Below, in pieces: positions 35,629-47,284 of a stretch of 64,000 bases of DNA. The notes beneath the pieces are model-generated. The model was not told the DNA's origin and did not search any database. It saw only the letters and a program-made list of their open reading frames with translations. Both the position numbers and the translations under genes were made by a program. The stretch is from the NCBI GenBank assembly GCA_034440635.1, contig JAOTON010002268.1:1302001-1366000 (forward strand). The letters run 5' to 3'. Positions within the stretch are counted from its first letter, which is position 1. Each line of letters begins with the position of its first letter. Source of the stretch: Lepas anatifera. Taxonomy: Eukaryota > Arthropoda > Thecostraca > Lepadidae.

Positions 35629-37804
35629 TTAACCCATTAACGCCGCACCTACTTCCAGCTGTCAAATTGGCGAAACAAATGTTTTCCTATGTTTAGAATA
35701 TGCCCAATAAGATGTTCCGAAAGTTTTAAATCGATACCACTTTCAGATTCTGAGAAATGACACCGGACAAAAATGACCCGCTGGGCGTTTGGGACATCGG
35801 CTGGCACTGCGCGGCCGGCTGCCGGGCGGCGCAGTCACCGCACTCAGGGGCCCAATGCGCATCGCTTTTACTGCAGTTTTTGAAGTGTTTTTTTCTCTTC
35901 TATATTGGCCATAGTAAAATCTTTAGACAGTTTTATGCTCTTAAGGCTTAATTAAAGACAACACTAACTGCATATTTGCAAATAGTATACAATAGTGGTT
36001 AGCCTAGACTGATGATTTGCGGGGGGATAGACTAAAATTGTGAACACCATTGTACTTTAAGAATATTTTTGAACATCAAGATTTTGGGAAACCGTTTCTT
36101 TTGTCTCTACCCCTTCCTCCTCCGCCTCCCAGACTTTGTGACTGATGCCCATTGAGCTTTCAGCGAGTAATCGTAATATTCAGCATGCAGATGAAAGTTT
36201 TGAAAACTCAATCCGTGATCTCCCCACGCGGTGTACATTTGTTAATTAATCTCCAAACATCCAAACGGGTCCATTTCATCTTTCCAACTTTTCTTTGGAG
36301 CAAGTAGCGCGTTCCATAGTTGCATCAATGTGAACCTCCCATTTCCAGGCACGCCATTGGTCATTGTAACGCTGGCCAGCTCATCATCCTTCTCATCCTC
36401 ATGACATATATTTTGTGATGGTGTGATCATGATATGACCTGATCCGCTCCGCTATCTTGGCACTTCAAAACAACTTATTTTGTTCTTTTCCGCAAAACAT
36501 TTGATCGGTGGCATTGCTAACAACTATGCTTTCGACATATTTATCTCTCCATGGCTGGTAATTTCTTCGAGCTAGGAGGGGTTCTGGATGGTTTAACGCT
36601 GGCACTGCAATCCAGCCCTAGACAAAGTCTGTGGGCGACAAAAATCCAGGCGGGTCTTGACCCCTCCTCCTCCCCCGGGATGTTCCTCATGGTAGTTTCA
36701 CTTGACTAGAACCATGCCGCAATAGTGCTAGTTGCGTTTTAGACGAAGTTCTAGAACTTCCCATGCTTTACCCATTTTTACTGCTCCGGACGTTTGACTG
36801 CCATCTTGTCAAACAAACCAGCGTGGCGGCCGCGATATTTAACTCATTTTGTCAGCTGGTCATTGGCTTTCAATCAGTGGTGGACACAAAGGGGCTAGGA
36901 AGGCTCAGTCCCCCCTCCCACCGAAATGGCAGTGTACCTATAGTAAATGCATTACTGGGGGCTGTTCGAGGCATGGCGGGGAGGCTCGAGACCCTAACCC
37001 CCACCACCCAATGAAGTCCTCAATCCGCTACTGTTCCCTATCCTCTATATACTACACAATCCATCAAGGGGAAAAGGCAAGGCTCTGCTAGCTTAACATT
37101 GAGTCGGTGCTAAATTTCGATAAGTTTTCAAAACCCTGAAAATTGTATTTTATAACGCCTTAAAAATACTGGAACCATCTTGCATGTTTCGTTAAAAATA
37201 TGTGATAATCATTCCCAAAATAAGACAGACCCCGAAAACGTTAGGAAGCATTTCATGAACTTCAAGGTTTCCAAACGTATCGACATTGCACTAAAAATCT
37301 TCAGATTTGATGAAAAATATCTAAACTGCAACCCTGCATTCGCGGGACCCACAATGCCTCCCTTCCTCTAGGTAACATTATGACCTAACCCACCAGACGG
37401 GAGGACAGGACACATCCTTTTCCTCTTTTCAGCGGCCCGCAGATGTCTGCAACGCCCAGCGGGTTTTTATCCGCTTCATATTTGACGATGTCTCTGGCAA
37501 AGCCGTTCAGAAAATCTTACTGCTTCTTCACTATCTGATTCCTAGTGGTCTTGGCTTCATGTCAATCATGCAAACCCTTTTCAGCTTTCCATATGTTTTG
37601 CGAGAAACAAAATTTGCAGAGCAATCTCACGCTGACCAAACCTCGCCAAATAAGTTCCACCAAATCGTCCCATAAGAACCTAAATTTTCTGCTTTTCAGC
37701 TTGTCACGCTTTGAAACACACATCCATATCTAAACATGAATATCTTCCTGGTCCGATTATGAGCCTTTCAAGTAGAGGACAAAAATCCGGGGGTTAAGGG
37801 TTAA
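35629..37804. mobile_element. 2.2-kb TTAA element inserted in family B copy 3
   Basis: Bounded by TTAA at 35629-35632 and 37801-37804. Termini TTAACCCATTAACGCC and (inverted) TTAACCCTTAACCCCC match. Subterminal inverted words GACCCGCTGGGCGTT (about 35775) and AACGCCCAGCGGGT (about 37451) support the pair. CCC-start termini with TTAA are typical of piggyBac (known). No DDE transposase frame is visible; 36.6-37.0 kb is a G/C-rich repeat remnant. Confidence 0.75.
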
Positions 37805-37997
37805 TATGCAACATGATAAAAGCAGGTCACCACGTGATCCTGACCTAGCTTGAGATCAGGTCATTTTTCCCATTTGCCTGGCATGGTCATATTGTACACA
37901 ATGCCATTTGCCACGATAAAAGGACTCCAAAGATGCCTGAAGATTTTCTCTAGCTCCGCTCGATAAAATGTGGAGGGGAAATCTAAAATGCCCTGAC

Positions 37998-39026
37998 TTA
38001 ACCCTCGCCCCATGGGGGCATCGATGGCCCCCCTAAGGGTTTTCCGGGATAGCAGAAAACGACGAGGCGCAGCACCGCGTTTGAGAGTTCTACCTCTCAC
38101 TGCATCATTTTACCACCATCTCTGAAATTTTTTACCCCGGTTCACCCAAGGTCAGGTCACCAGGCGAGGTCAACCAAGGTCACCTCACTTCAACTTTTGA
38201 GCTCTATAAGACCTACATTTTGAAGTCGATCGATTTGAAACTTCCTACACTTCATGGCCCCTTCCAGGGTCTACAAGGCATGTATATCCGGGATTTTTCG
38301 ATTTCGTGACCTGAGGTCAGGTCACGAGGTGACCTCTCCCATTGAAAAAGCATGGGAAAAACTGTCTTATGATCTAAAAGTCACAAAAACAATTTCAAAT
38401 GCTCGGATTGCTCAGAAAAGCGTTCTTGGACACCCTTTCACGGACTCCAGGTGCCATATTTTCCCTTTGGCCTCTCTAAGGTCATCCAAGGTCACCAGGG
38501 GTCAAAAACAGTATTTTGACACTAACTTTTGACCTAATTAAACTAGAGCGCTGAATCAAACACCATCGTGTATGTCCTGTCACTGGCTTCCGTTTGATAT
38601 ACGGTAAGGTCACTTTCGGACCTTTCGTGACCTCAGGTCATATTAGGTCACGAGGTGACCTCTGGAGGTCAAACCACTGGCGGGAGGTCATTACGTTTCA
38701 CATAGTGGAAAAAGGTTTGTCATTTTCTTATCCAATGTACTTTACCGCATCTCAATAGCTCTAATGGCATAAGAGTTATGCCCAGTTTGCTTGAGCATTG
38801 CATATTAGAGTGAAAAAAGCCGATCTTGACCTAATTTGGCCACTGGAGGCCAAACCATTGACCTGGGCGCTTAAAAATACAAAGTAATTTCTTATTGAAT
38901 TTACGCGAGCTTTCTAATGCATTTTGCAGATTTGCGATAGCTTCCATATTGTCAGAGTTACAGGGGACCATCGATGCCCCCGGTGGGATGAAGGTGGCGC
39001 CGGACCCGCGGTGGGGCACGGGTTAA
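37998..39026 (+). mobile_element. TTAA element family C, copy 1
   Basis: Bounded by TTAA at 37998-38001 and 39023-39026; terminus TTAACCCTCGCCCCATGGGG against CACGGGTTAA. The interior matches copy 3 along its length. Inserted in family B: the other B copies read GTAAGCCTATGG (near 50119) across the site. Confidence 0.88.
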
Positions 39027-39218
39027 GCCTATGTAATATTTTCTGGTCATTGGTGACTTTAATATTGACCAGAAAAAGTATTATTATTTCTTTTCACCTC
39101 GTCAAGAGCTTTTGAACGCCGTCCGTACTTTTGTTTTAGCTTTCCAGAAAATTAGATACAGCGGCAGGGTGGGAGGGGGACGTGAAATACGCCCCCCCTG
39201 CAGCGGGCCGCGTGTTAA

Positions 39219-39926
39219 GTTAGTCACGGGCGGAACTAGATTTCCTTATCGAGGGGGAGGCACATTGACCAGGTTTGCACCAGGTAGTGCCGAAACGCTG
39301 TATGGTGTCGTCGGGTACTTGATTAGGGGGTAACCATCCCCCTTTTGCTTGCTCTGAATTCGTCTTTGATACCCTTGATGCCAGAAAAATGTGGAATTAG
39401 CAGGCAACCCTCAATGGAAAAACCAATTGTGCATATGTTTTACATTGAACCACAGAAAGGCATATTAAGTTTGTTTTCGCCCAAATTTAGCACAATGTGG
39501 ACGATGTTTCCGCAGATTTTAGGACTGAGAAGCTTTGCACGCATGATCACTTTGATCAGTTTCCCATACATATTAGCAAAAGTCAGTAGGTAAGCGCCTC
39601 CGAACTCTGCGTGAAGTCATAGCAGAGGTCAGCTCCCGGTATTGGCAGCAACCAATAAATGTGCATGTCTGGAAAAGGGGTTCGTCGCTAAGATCGATCC
39701 GTTTTCGGGCTAAGGAAATGCTCCTGGTCGGCATGGCACATTACAAAGGGGTAATTAAGAACGTGCCGTCACGTTGGCATGTTAAACAATTTTCGGGGAA
39801 TGTTTTTTAGCAAGGAACGTGTGCATGAGGGCAGCTGAATAACGGGGCCTGAGAACGAGGAAATTAGCTAAGAAATTGACGGAGAACAGTAACAAAATAT
39901 CACAATTCTCATTCTCATAATTTTTT
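39219..39926. other. No gene seen
   Basis: Non-repetitive by eye; open frames up to about 80 codons show no family resemblance. Confidence 0.4.
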
Positions 39927-40101
39927 AGGGATGGGTGACTTAGTAAGTAGCATCAAAATTTCCTGAGCCACCGGTCCCGGGTTCAAGTCCCCGCGGAGCC
40001 TCTGAATAAGTCGATCTGATCTCCAAATCCCTCCCAACAGGGTGAGAGTTAGCGACGCCGTATAACCTAGGCAGTTGGTGCGTCGTTAACCCCCAACAAT
40101 T
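39927..40101 (+). mobile_element. tRNA-derived SINE, copy 1
   Basis: tRNA-like head with B box GGTCCCGGGTTCAAGTCCCC and the tail AACAGGGTGAGAGTTAGCGA, then GGCAGTTGGTGCGTCGTTAA. The second copy at 43167-43342 matches throughout, with the A-box side better preserved there. Confidence 0.82.
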
Positions 40102-40239
40102 ATATCATGGTCTCAATTTTGGAACGCGCTTTTCCTTGAGCTTGAGATCTAGAGAAGAAGCAGCAGAATTTGTATAGGTTCCTTCAAAACCTTGGAATAA
40201 TGACTGAGGCAAGGCTTTACACATATCATATGGAGTGAG

Positions 40240-40281
40240 GAATCTGCCTTGGAGATCTTGCAAGATCTCCAAGGCAGATTC
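40240..40281. repeat. Perfect 42-bp palindrome
   Basis: GAATCTGCCTTGGAGATCTTG-type arm (40240-40260) followed immediately by its exact complement (40261-40281), no spacer. A second, 14-bp palindrome GAGCACATGTGCTC lies at about 40293-40306. Confidence 0.95.
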
Positions 40282-40625
40282 GTCCCCGAGGTGAGCACAT
40301 GTGCTCCTGGAAAACGTATAATGTGCAAATGATATTTTCAACCAACGAAGTTGTATGGTAATGCAAATAATATTTGACATCAACCAGCAATCGCTCTCCA
40401 CACGATCTCGGCCGACAGCGTACCGATCTGCTGCACGTCAGATTGAGCAAAGAAAATTCGCCTCCATCGTTGGAGAAAGTCACGCGCCAAAAACGCGCAC
40501 GTGCACATCGGGGGTATGAAACCTCCGTCAGATGTGACAGCCTACGTATCTTTGATCTTTTCGCGTGTTTGTGGATTCTGGGTGAACAAATTAGTTTGCT
40601 CAGCTGGGACCGGTCAATTTTCCGG

Positions 40626-40832
40626 CGTGCCGTTCTAGGCATTGGCGGGGGGGGGCATTCCGGCCATGGCCCCCCAAATCGCTGGAGGGGGGCAAACTAT
40701 CTTTTGGCCCCCAAAGGCCGGATAAACTTTCTAAAAAAGTTGTTTACACTAGGTCTGTCGAGCAAAAAAAATATTCGCCCCCACCCTCCCCCAAAAAAAA
40801 AACTCGGGTCTGCGTCCGGCCCTGTCCAAATG
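40626..40832. mobile_element. hAT-like MITE remnant
   Basis: Starts near CATTGGCGGGGG and ends GTCCGGCCCTG, the kind of termini seen in hAT MITEs (CANTGGCGG, CAGGGCCGGA). No target duplication is visible. Confidence 0.4.
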
Positions 40833-41152
40833 TATACATATGTATGACATCAGAAATCTCTACATATAGAAATTCCGCGCACGCTGCGTGCCTGCTCTGT
40901 AATTCTGTCTCCTGCATTCTTGCAGCAACGATGCGGGGAGGGGCTCATTCATTTGACTACATTATTGCTAGATACGCCGAGTTCTGGGAATCTCGCCACA
41001 TGAATGAACGGTTTTTGGTGCCATGTCTCTCGCCGCGTATACGGCCACCCACGCACTGCTGGAGACTGTGATGAATGACGCATAGCGCGACGGGGAAGTG
41101 GATGAATGAGTGACCTTGAGCATTCTGTTATAATGGTTTTTCTCCTCTCCTT

Positions 41153-41154
41153 GC

Positions 41155-41186
<32 letters not shown>

Positions 41187-41187
41187 C
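41153..41187. repeat. (TC)n microsatellite
   Basis: TC dinucleotide run with a few interruptions. Confidence 0.95.
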
Positions 41188-42619
41188 CAAAGTTTGGCTG
41201 GGTCTTCACAAATGATGTTCTTTTAGGTAATGAATGCCTCACCAATTGTACTTACAAGCTTCAGGTGAAATTTATCATCATGAACACACTTCCTGGTGCA
41301 TTGCCATTGCAGGTAATTACGGAAAAATTACAAACTACATCGGAAATATTCATTCATCGCAGCCAACTATAGTGCAAACGTGTTCGTAAGCTCGGAAATG
41401 GGCAAAAACCGATGTGATTCATGAGCAAACGTTCCGAAATTGTTCACCTGAATGGGCTGCTGAAGCGCAAAAGTGCGCAAAAGCAGTCTTAAAACATCCG
41501 TGAGCCAAGTTTCCTCTGCACTGTTACCATGGCAATAATACTGATGTTCTTGATCTCACTTCTTTGGACTGTACATACAAAAAGGTGACTAAATTTTCAA
41601 ACATCATGGTTTTGTGCTCTTTTCTTTTCAAACGTAACTATTTTAAGATTTCCTTGATTCTGACACCAAATATCATGAACAGGTTTGAGCGAATCGAATA
41701 TATTTTCTACTTTTTAAAGCGGGACAAGTTAAGATCTATGACGTCTACGACCAGCGGCGTTACCAGAAATTCGGGATGAATACACGTGCCAGTTAAAGAT
41801 TCACGGCTGTAATAATGTACTAACCTTTATGTCTTTTCCACAACGCATTATTTAGTTCTCAAAATGCGTTCATTAGTAGATTGCCTTTGAATAATGCGAT
41901 TAATTCCCTCGTCGATTATATTGCGTCGTATTTATTTAGATGCTGATATCATCAGATGAGTGATTGATTACCTTTTATAACAATCGGTTTTATGATCAGG
42001 TTTGTCCAATTTTTGTGCGTTTTTCTCGACTTCTCGTTGTGAAACAAGGAAAAAAGCGAGTACTCTTTATGGATCAGAGGAACACATTTTTGCAGTCGCA
42101 TGGGGAGTATTTTATGTTATTTTCATATAATTGTCTTAATTTAGAGTTCCATTTTTATGACACATGTGGGAAATATTTTCTGGGACCCTTGGGTGTGTCA
42201 TGGTTTGCATTAAATTTAAACCAATGTCACGAACTCCATCTAACATCCATCTTTCTTCCACGATTATCTGAAACAAGACTCAAAATGTGCATGTTACCTA
42301 CTGGTTAATATTTAAAGTAGATCACGGTTAAGTTCAAGTCGTGCACCTTCTCTCTGTCGTTTTCACGCAGAATTATGAATGCGTAGTGCTGAATGGACTT
42401 AATTTTTTCATAGAGTGTTCAATTTTGTGTGACACCTTGAGAAACATAATCGATTTATGGCATGAAACGTGGGTGTCTCTCAGTCCAAAATCCTCCTTCA
42501 GTTACTTTATGATGCGGATATGAAAAATATAAATATGTTGACTAGATTCAGCATTGGCTCACAGCTTGTCAATTCATATAGGCATTAATTCATTCATATA
42601 CAACACACCTTCCCACACT
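41188..42619. other. AT-rich stretch, no gene seen
   Basis: Open frames of 60-115 codons occur (for example 41964-42308) but none has a recognisable domain or paired splice sites. Confidence 0.45.
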
Positions 42620-42790
42620 TTTGAGGTGGATTTTAAAGCGTCGTCCTGATGAATATGAAGTGGTTAAAAACGATGGAAGGAGACACTAAGGAGTAAGGAT
42701 GAGGAAAGGTAAGGATAAAGAAGCTGGGATTCTATCCGGAGGGGCTACCGCAGCCGCAGGCGTATGCGCTCACAGGCCCAGGTAGAGGTC
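42620..42790 (+). repeat. Dispersed repeat R2, copy 2
   Basis: Matches 33090-33270 in order, including the GGAGGGGCTACCGC to CAGGCGTATGCGC segment; its hairpin is decayed. Confidence 0.65.
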
Positions 42791-43166
42791 AGGTTGACTC
42801 TGATTCCGACGTTACTTGCTCAGTTGAACAAATCAGTCGACTTAAACTCGACCAAATTTTAGTACCAAGTCCACTCAACTCTAACTAAAGCAGAATGGAC
42901 TGATTCAGAGTCGAATCTGACTCACAGCCTACATGTAATGAGTCAGAGTTGAATCGGGTTACGCCTCTACAAGTCAGAAGTGGAAGACCCTTGGCCGAGT
43001 CGCTGAGTTAGTAGGGCCTTTGATCGGCGCAACCGGCCACCTAAAAGTCCTCTAGTCAAGAGAGCCCCAAGCTATTAGATGCTTACTCTGTGAAGTTGGC
43101 AAGGTCCTCAGTAAAACAGGTCCCATTAGGCTGAACCTCCCAGACATCCCAAGGGCATACTGAAAA

Positions 43167-43342
43167 GGGTATGGGTTGCTTAGTGGATAGTATTACAATC
43201 TCCTAATCCACCGGTCCCGGGTTCAAGTCTCGGTGGAGCCTATGAATAAGTTGATCTGATCTCCCAAATCCATCCCAACAGGGTGAGAGTTGGCAACGCC
43301 CTATAGCGTTGGCAGTTGGTGCGTCGTTAAGCTCCAACAATT
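43167..43342 (+). mobile_element. tRNA-derived SINE, copy 2
   Basis: Head GGGTTGCTTAGTGGATAG (A box) and GGTCCCGGGTTCAAGTCTCG (B box), then the same body and tail as 39927-40101, ending GCGTCGTTAAGCTCCAAC. Confidence 0.85.
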
Positions 43343-44348
43343 ACTGAATACATGCTGAAAGACTAGCGTGTAAGAGCAAGGCAGATGAGAGGAATTTCAG
43401 AGTAAACGATGGGAGGAGAGGATTGTTGAATGAAGGCAAAGTATATGAAGGCTAGTGCAACACAGACAAAGTAAAGGGCAGGAAGCCGAGGGGAGGACAG
43501 ATGATGACCGGGAAGACGAAGAAGAGGACAGGATAGACGAGGTGTGGAGAGCGTATCAGCGACCGATAGGTATTTTAGCACGAATGGGATCGGGGGCACG
43601 TGCCCTTTGTATTCCCTTAAATCATGAAAGACATAGCATACTTAAGGGAACATGATGATAAGGGCACTAGTCCCCACACAGAGAACATCTGGAGGGCTGG
43701 GGTTCAAAATGGTCCCCAGTTGGTGCGCACAAGTGGCCTGGTATCTTGCAAACGGCAGGGATCTCACGCCACTTGCTGCCCCCTGGGTTATTGCGATGCT
43801 TGCTCTAACCCCTGCTACGTTAGATCATTAGATCCAAATAACAACCTAGCCACGTGCACTGCCGAGGCTGATATGGTCGCTTTATGACCTTACGGTGTCG
43901 TGCCCTAAAGCCCAAATAACTCGCTTGTGAGACGAGAATCCGGTAAGCGCTAGAATCGGGTAAACGACCAGGCCATTTAGGATTTTTTTAAATGCTGATT
44001 AAATCAAGAACAAGTGGTTGATGAAACGACGAATCCGAAGGGGAAGGGGAGGACAAAGGTCCTTGTTACAGGTAGTGACCCTCAGTAATTTCACCTTGAT
44101 GTCAATGAAAACGCTCAATAATATTTTATCGGCACGGTGTTGTCGAAAACGATAGCACAGTAATCAAACCAGTGACATCGATTGCGTAATAACGACACCA
44201 ATAACGATGGATTTCTTACGATTTAAGCCTCCTGAATGGGCAAATGAAGCATATTTACACTTCTTTGAAAGCAAGCAGTAGAAAAGGCTGCTTGAACTGA
44301 AGACTGAGGCGAAGTAAATAATTGTATTTCTTAGGAGCGAGGGCACTC
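43343..44348. other. No gene seen
   Basis: Purine-rich stretch around 43440-43560; no repeat boundary or exon recognised. Confidence 0.4.
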
Positions 44349-45333
44349 TTAACACGCGCCCCGCTGGAAGGGGGCGACATTCGCCCCCTGCTGGTTTTCC
44401 CCAGATAGCTAAAAAAAAACGCAGAGCAAGGAAACTTACAGTACCATATTCCTGATTAATTTCACACTTCTGACCAAATTTTTTAGTTCATGTCATGCCA
44501 GGTCAAGGAGCTATTCCAGGTCAAGTGACACGACCTCAAAACCTAAAATCACGAGTTTGAAGCGGTGCCCAGGGAACCTCAGCGAACCGATCACTTTGAA
44601 AATTCCACAATGTAATAAGATTATTGGGTTCTACAAATCTGCTATCTCGGAATTTCGATATTGTTGACCTTAGGTGGGGTCAATTTTTGGTCACCCCATT
44701 ATAAGTTATGGTGAAAAATATAATGGGCTCGTTTTCAGTAAAGCAGAAAATAGATAGATAAAGCAGAAAATGCCCAAACCATTTATTCTTACCACGATCT
44801 TGACCTTAAAGTTGAGTTTTTGAGCATCTGACCTCTCGAAGGTCATATCAGGTCACGGGAGCATGGAGTGATTGTTTTGCCAATAACTTCTCACTGAAAT
44901 GAGATAAAGCTCCAATTTTGCTTGCATTTTGCTTGTATTGTCATGGGGAGTCGATTGATATGTAACATGACCATACCAGGTCACTCTGTGACCCTGACCT
45001 AGCTTGAGGTCAGGTCATTTTCACTATTTAACCTAGCAAGGTCATATTATACATCATTCGATTTGCTGCGATGAGAGGAATCCAATCATGCATACAGACT
45101 TGCTTTAGCTCCACTGAGGGTAGATCTAGAGAGAGAAACGTACACTGCTCTGTTGTAAGCCTAGGGAACCTTCTTTGACCTATGCTGACCTCAACATTGA
45201 CCTGACATAAAAAATTCTTATAAAATTTATTCGTCTTATCAAGAGCTTTCGAATGCCTCCCGTAATTTCCTTTATCTTTCGTGGGAAACGAGATACGGAG
45301 GGGGGCGAAAAAATGCCCCCCAGCGGGGCGCGT
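44349..45333 (+). mobile_element. TTAA element family B, copy 2
   Basis: TTAACACGCGCCCCGCTGG at 44349; right terminus CAGCGGGGCGCGTG ends at 45333 without a TTAA, so the right flank was altered after insertion. The interior aligns with copy 1 except that the 147-bp insertion is absent. Confidence 0.85.
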
Positions 45334-45339
45334 GGCCTA

Positions 45340-45469
45340 TCCTTCTCCTGCGGTATCGACTTCTATTACTGCGCTGGCCGGCGTTCCAGCATTTCCGGTG
45401 GCACTCTCAACCCGTCAAGCACAGAGAAAGAACAGAAGAGCGTCCCGACGTTCGCTTATGGGAACTGAA
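45340..45469. other. GC-rich island, possible exon, strand unclear
   Basis: The plus strand is open from the family B boundary to TGA at 45467-45469 with C-ending codons (CGIDFYYCAGRRSSISGG). The minus strand has a strong pyrimidine tract (CTCTTCTGTTCTTTCTCTG) leading into a short open frame. Either may be an exon damaged by the neighbouring element. No family recognised. Confidence 0.2.
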
Positions 45470-46103
45470 AGGCACCTCATCATTGGTCATTGTCGGAATG
45501 TAAAGTTTATCTGATATATCTCGTTATGTGGCAAACACGGTGCAATTCAAGTCCAGAGTGGAGTGGACATAACGGACGGAAACGCAAAACGCGTGCCCTC
45601 GGGAACTCCTAGATAAATGCAGCTTGATGAGATTTCCCCATCATCCAGAGCAGTGCACTCCATAGAGATTATGTATGGCACGCCTCTCAGGCATGAAACT
45701 AATGTTGTATGGAGCCAAACTTTTATTGCGACTATCTAGCTATGCTAATACCTATGCACACCTGTGGGAAAGGTTAGTATACTCTCTGCTTACAAACCAC
45801 GAGAGCAAGCCCCATAGCCTCGCCAGCTCAGCAAGCATTAGAAAACTATCTTGATCAGCAGGGGACTGATCTTATCCCCCTACCTTACACGTATGCCATA
45901 ATCATTATTCTTAACCGCTTGAAGCTTTCTCGGATTATCTTCTTAATTGATCATTTCCTCTGATACGGTGAGATAAAGCCCAAGACGTCCAAGGCCCAGG
46001 CTGCACCCCAAATCCACTGACGGTCAAGCACTGTCCTCCACACTGAGTAGTACTGCACCCGCCACAACCTGGGGACTCAGCTCTGGCGCTGAGAGTACAG
46101 TAC

Positions 46104-46173
46104 CTGATAGCCGCCCAGCATCGACAGGCAGCGTCACACACGACAGGAGTGCGAGCAGCCACCACACACCCAT
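46104..46173 (-). CDS. Candidate first coding exon (E1): signal peptide of a predicted secreted protein
   Basis: The minus-strand ATG at 46173-46171 sits in a strong start context (GGAGGCATGG). The 23 codons to 46105 encode MGVWWLLALLSCVTLPVDA followed by GRLS, a textbook signal peptide: hydrophobic core WWLLALLSCVTL and a small-residue cleavage site VDA|G. The exon leaves phase 1 at CAG|GTACTG, the usual place and phase for an intron after a signal peptide. Without splicing the frame stops after 49 codons. Phase 1 matches the acceptor at 31318. A TATA word lies 38 bp upstream. No homology known to me. Confidence 0.5.
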
Positions 46174-46205
46174 GCCTCCACCGCAGAGGCCGCGTGCGCG
46201 CCGCC

Positions 46206-46211
46206 TTATAA
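46206..46211 (-). promoter_or_regulatory. Candidate TATA box for the minus-strand gene
   Basis: TTATAAGG on the minus strand within a GC-rich, CpG-rich stretch (46170-46270). Initiation about 30 bp downstream would give a very short leader before the ATG at 46173, which is a weakness of this reading. Confidence 0.35.
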
Positions 46212-47059
46212 GCCTCCGCGGCTCAGGTGAGTGCTGCGCCGCCCAGCCCCTGCCCAGTGGCTTCTGCGCTGCTGGAGGTGCCCCCGTCTGAAATATGCTG
46301 CTTGTCTTTCATGTATATCCATCTACTATAGGGGAGGGTGGGGTGGGTTGTATCAGTTTTTACTCCAGGTTCATTAATTTCGTAACTACTTGGGATGGCC
46401 CCGTGATTTCAATACCATCTCGTAGCTGCATCCTTTGGCTTCCTTTTGCCGATATATTTTTTTCTTAATCTTTACTGGTTTGTCTCCCACTGCCCGGCGA
46501 ATGGACCTTATCACTTGATACAACTTACCCCACCGTATGGGTGAGTTGTATCACATGTTGGGTTAAGTTGTAACAGTGTGTCACGTTTTGGAGACTGTGC
46601 CTGCTACCGATCATGACCGTGGGAACAACCTACAACGAATTTAGAATTTAATTATAAACTTAACTTGCATTTTATTGAACCTAACTATGGCCAATACAGT
46701 ACGAAATTCATGGCGACAAAAAAGCGCAAACGAAACATCAACCGTCCAAGTGTAAAAGTGACCTGTTTGGAAAAAGGAAGCCAACACAATGCGTCGAAAC
46801 GGGCAAATTCTTGACTAGGTACCAGCAGACTTAAGCCAGGGCTAAAGTCTGTTCAATCTGCAACTGTTCAATCTGAAAAGCCTAAACGTATTAGTTATGG
46901 ACTTACTAAGTAATCATCTCACAATAGTTACGGGAAGGCTTGTATCAGGGATACGGATGAATTGCATGGACGTGGGAAGTAGGAGGCGGCGGGGGCGAGC
47001 AGGGGTGTCCCTCGAATTTGTGAAGCGAAGGTGGGGATGTGGCCATAACTTCTCGGGAC

Positions 47060-47245
47060 TTGTTAGACTTTAATTTTTGTTTTTGCTTTCATTCCATCAG
47101 CGCGGCCTGTCTTGTACTTATCCTGGCCCGTACTTTTCGCAGAAAATATATTTTCACCTAATTTTTCATTGTGGCTACCTGTAATGATATAGTGTTTTTC
47201 GGCAAAAATGAATCTGTGGCGACATCCCTAATGAGCTGTATAGGC
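47060..47245 (+). repeat. Direct repeat, left copy (partner 48545-48725)
   Basis: GGACTTGTTAGACTTTAATT to AATGAGCTGTAT occurs twice, about 1.48 kb apart, at roughly 85 percent identity by eye. The two copies bracket the GGGGCC minisatellite segment, so that segment was probably captured by duplication or arrived as an insertion. Confidence 0.8.
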
Positions 47246-47284
47246 AGCGTGGGGTGCCTACCCATTTAAAGGGGTCCTAAATAA

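Larger units (their letters stand above)
33871..39218 (+). mobile_element. TTAA element family B, copy 3, split by three later insertions
   Basis: Pieces of family B appear in order: left end 33871-34065, middle 35366-35628, then 37805-37997 and 39027-39218, ending CGGGCCGCGTGTTAA at 39218. Between them lie a family A copy with flanking unknown sequence, a 2.2-kb TTAA element and a family C copy. Copies at 15002 and 44349 give the uninterrupted order. The left TTAA is lost. Confidence 0.8.

Noticed and set aside
40374..40847. 157-codon plus-strand open frame
   Set aside because: Its second half runs through a hAT-like MITE remnant and poly-C/poly-A tracts; no domain.
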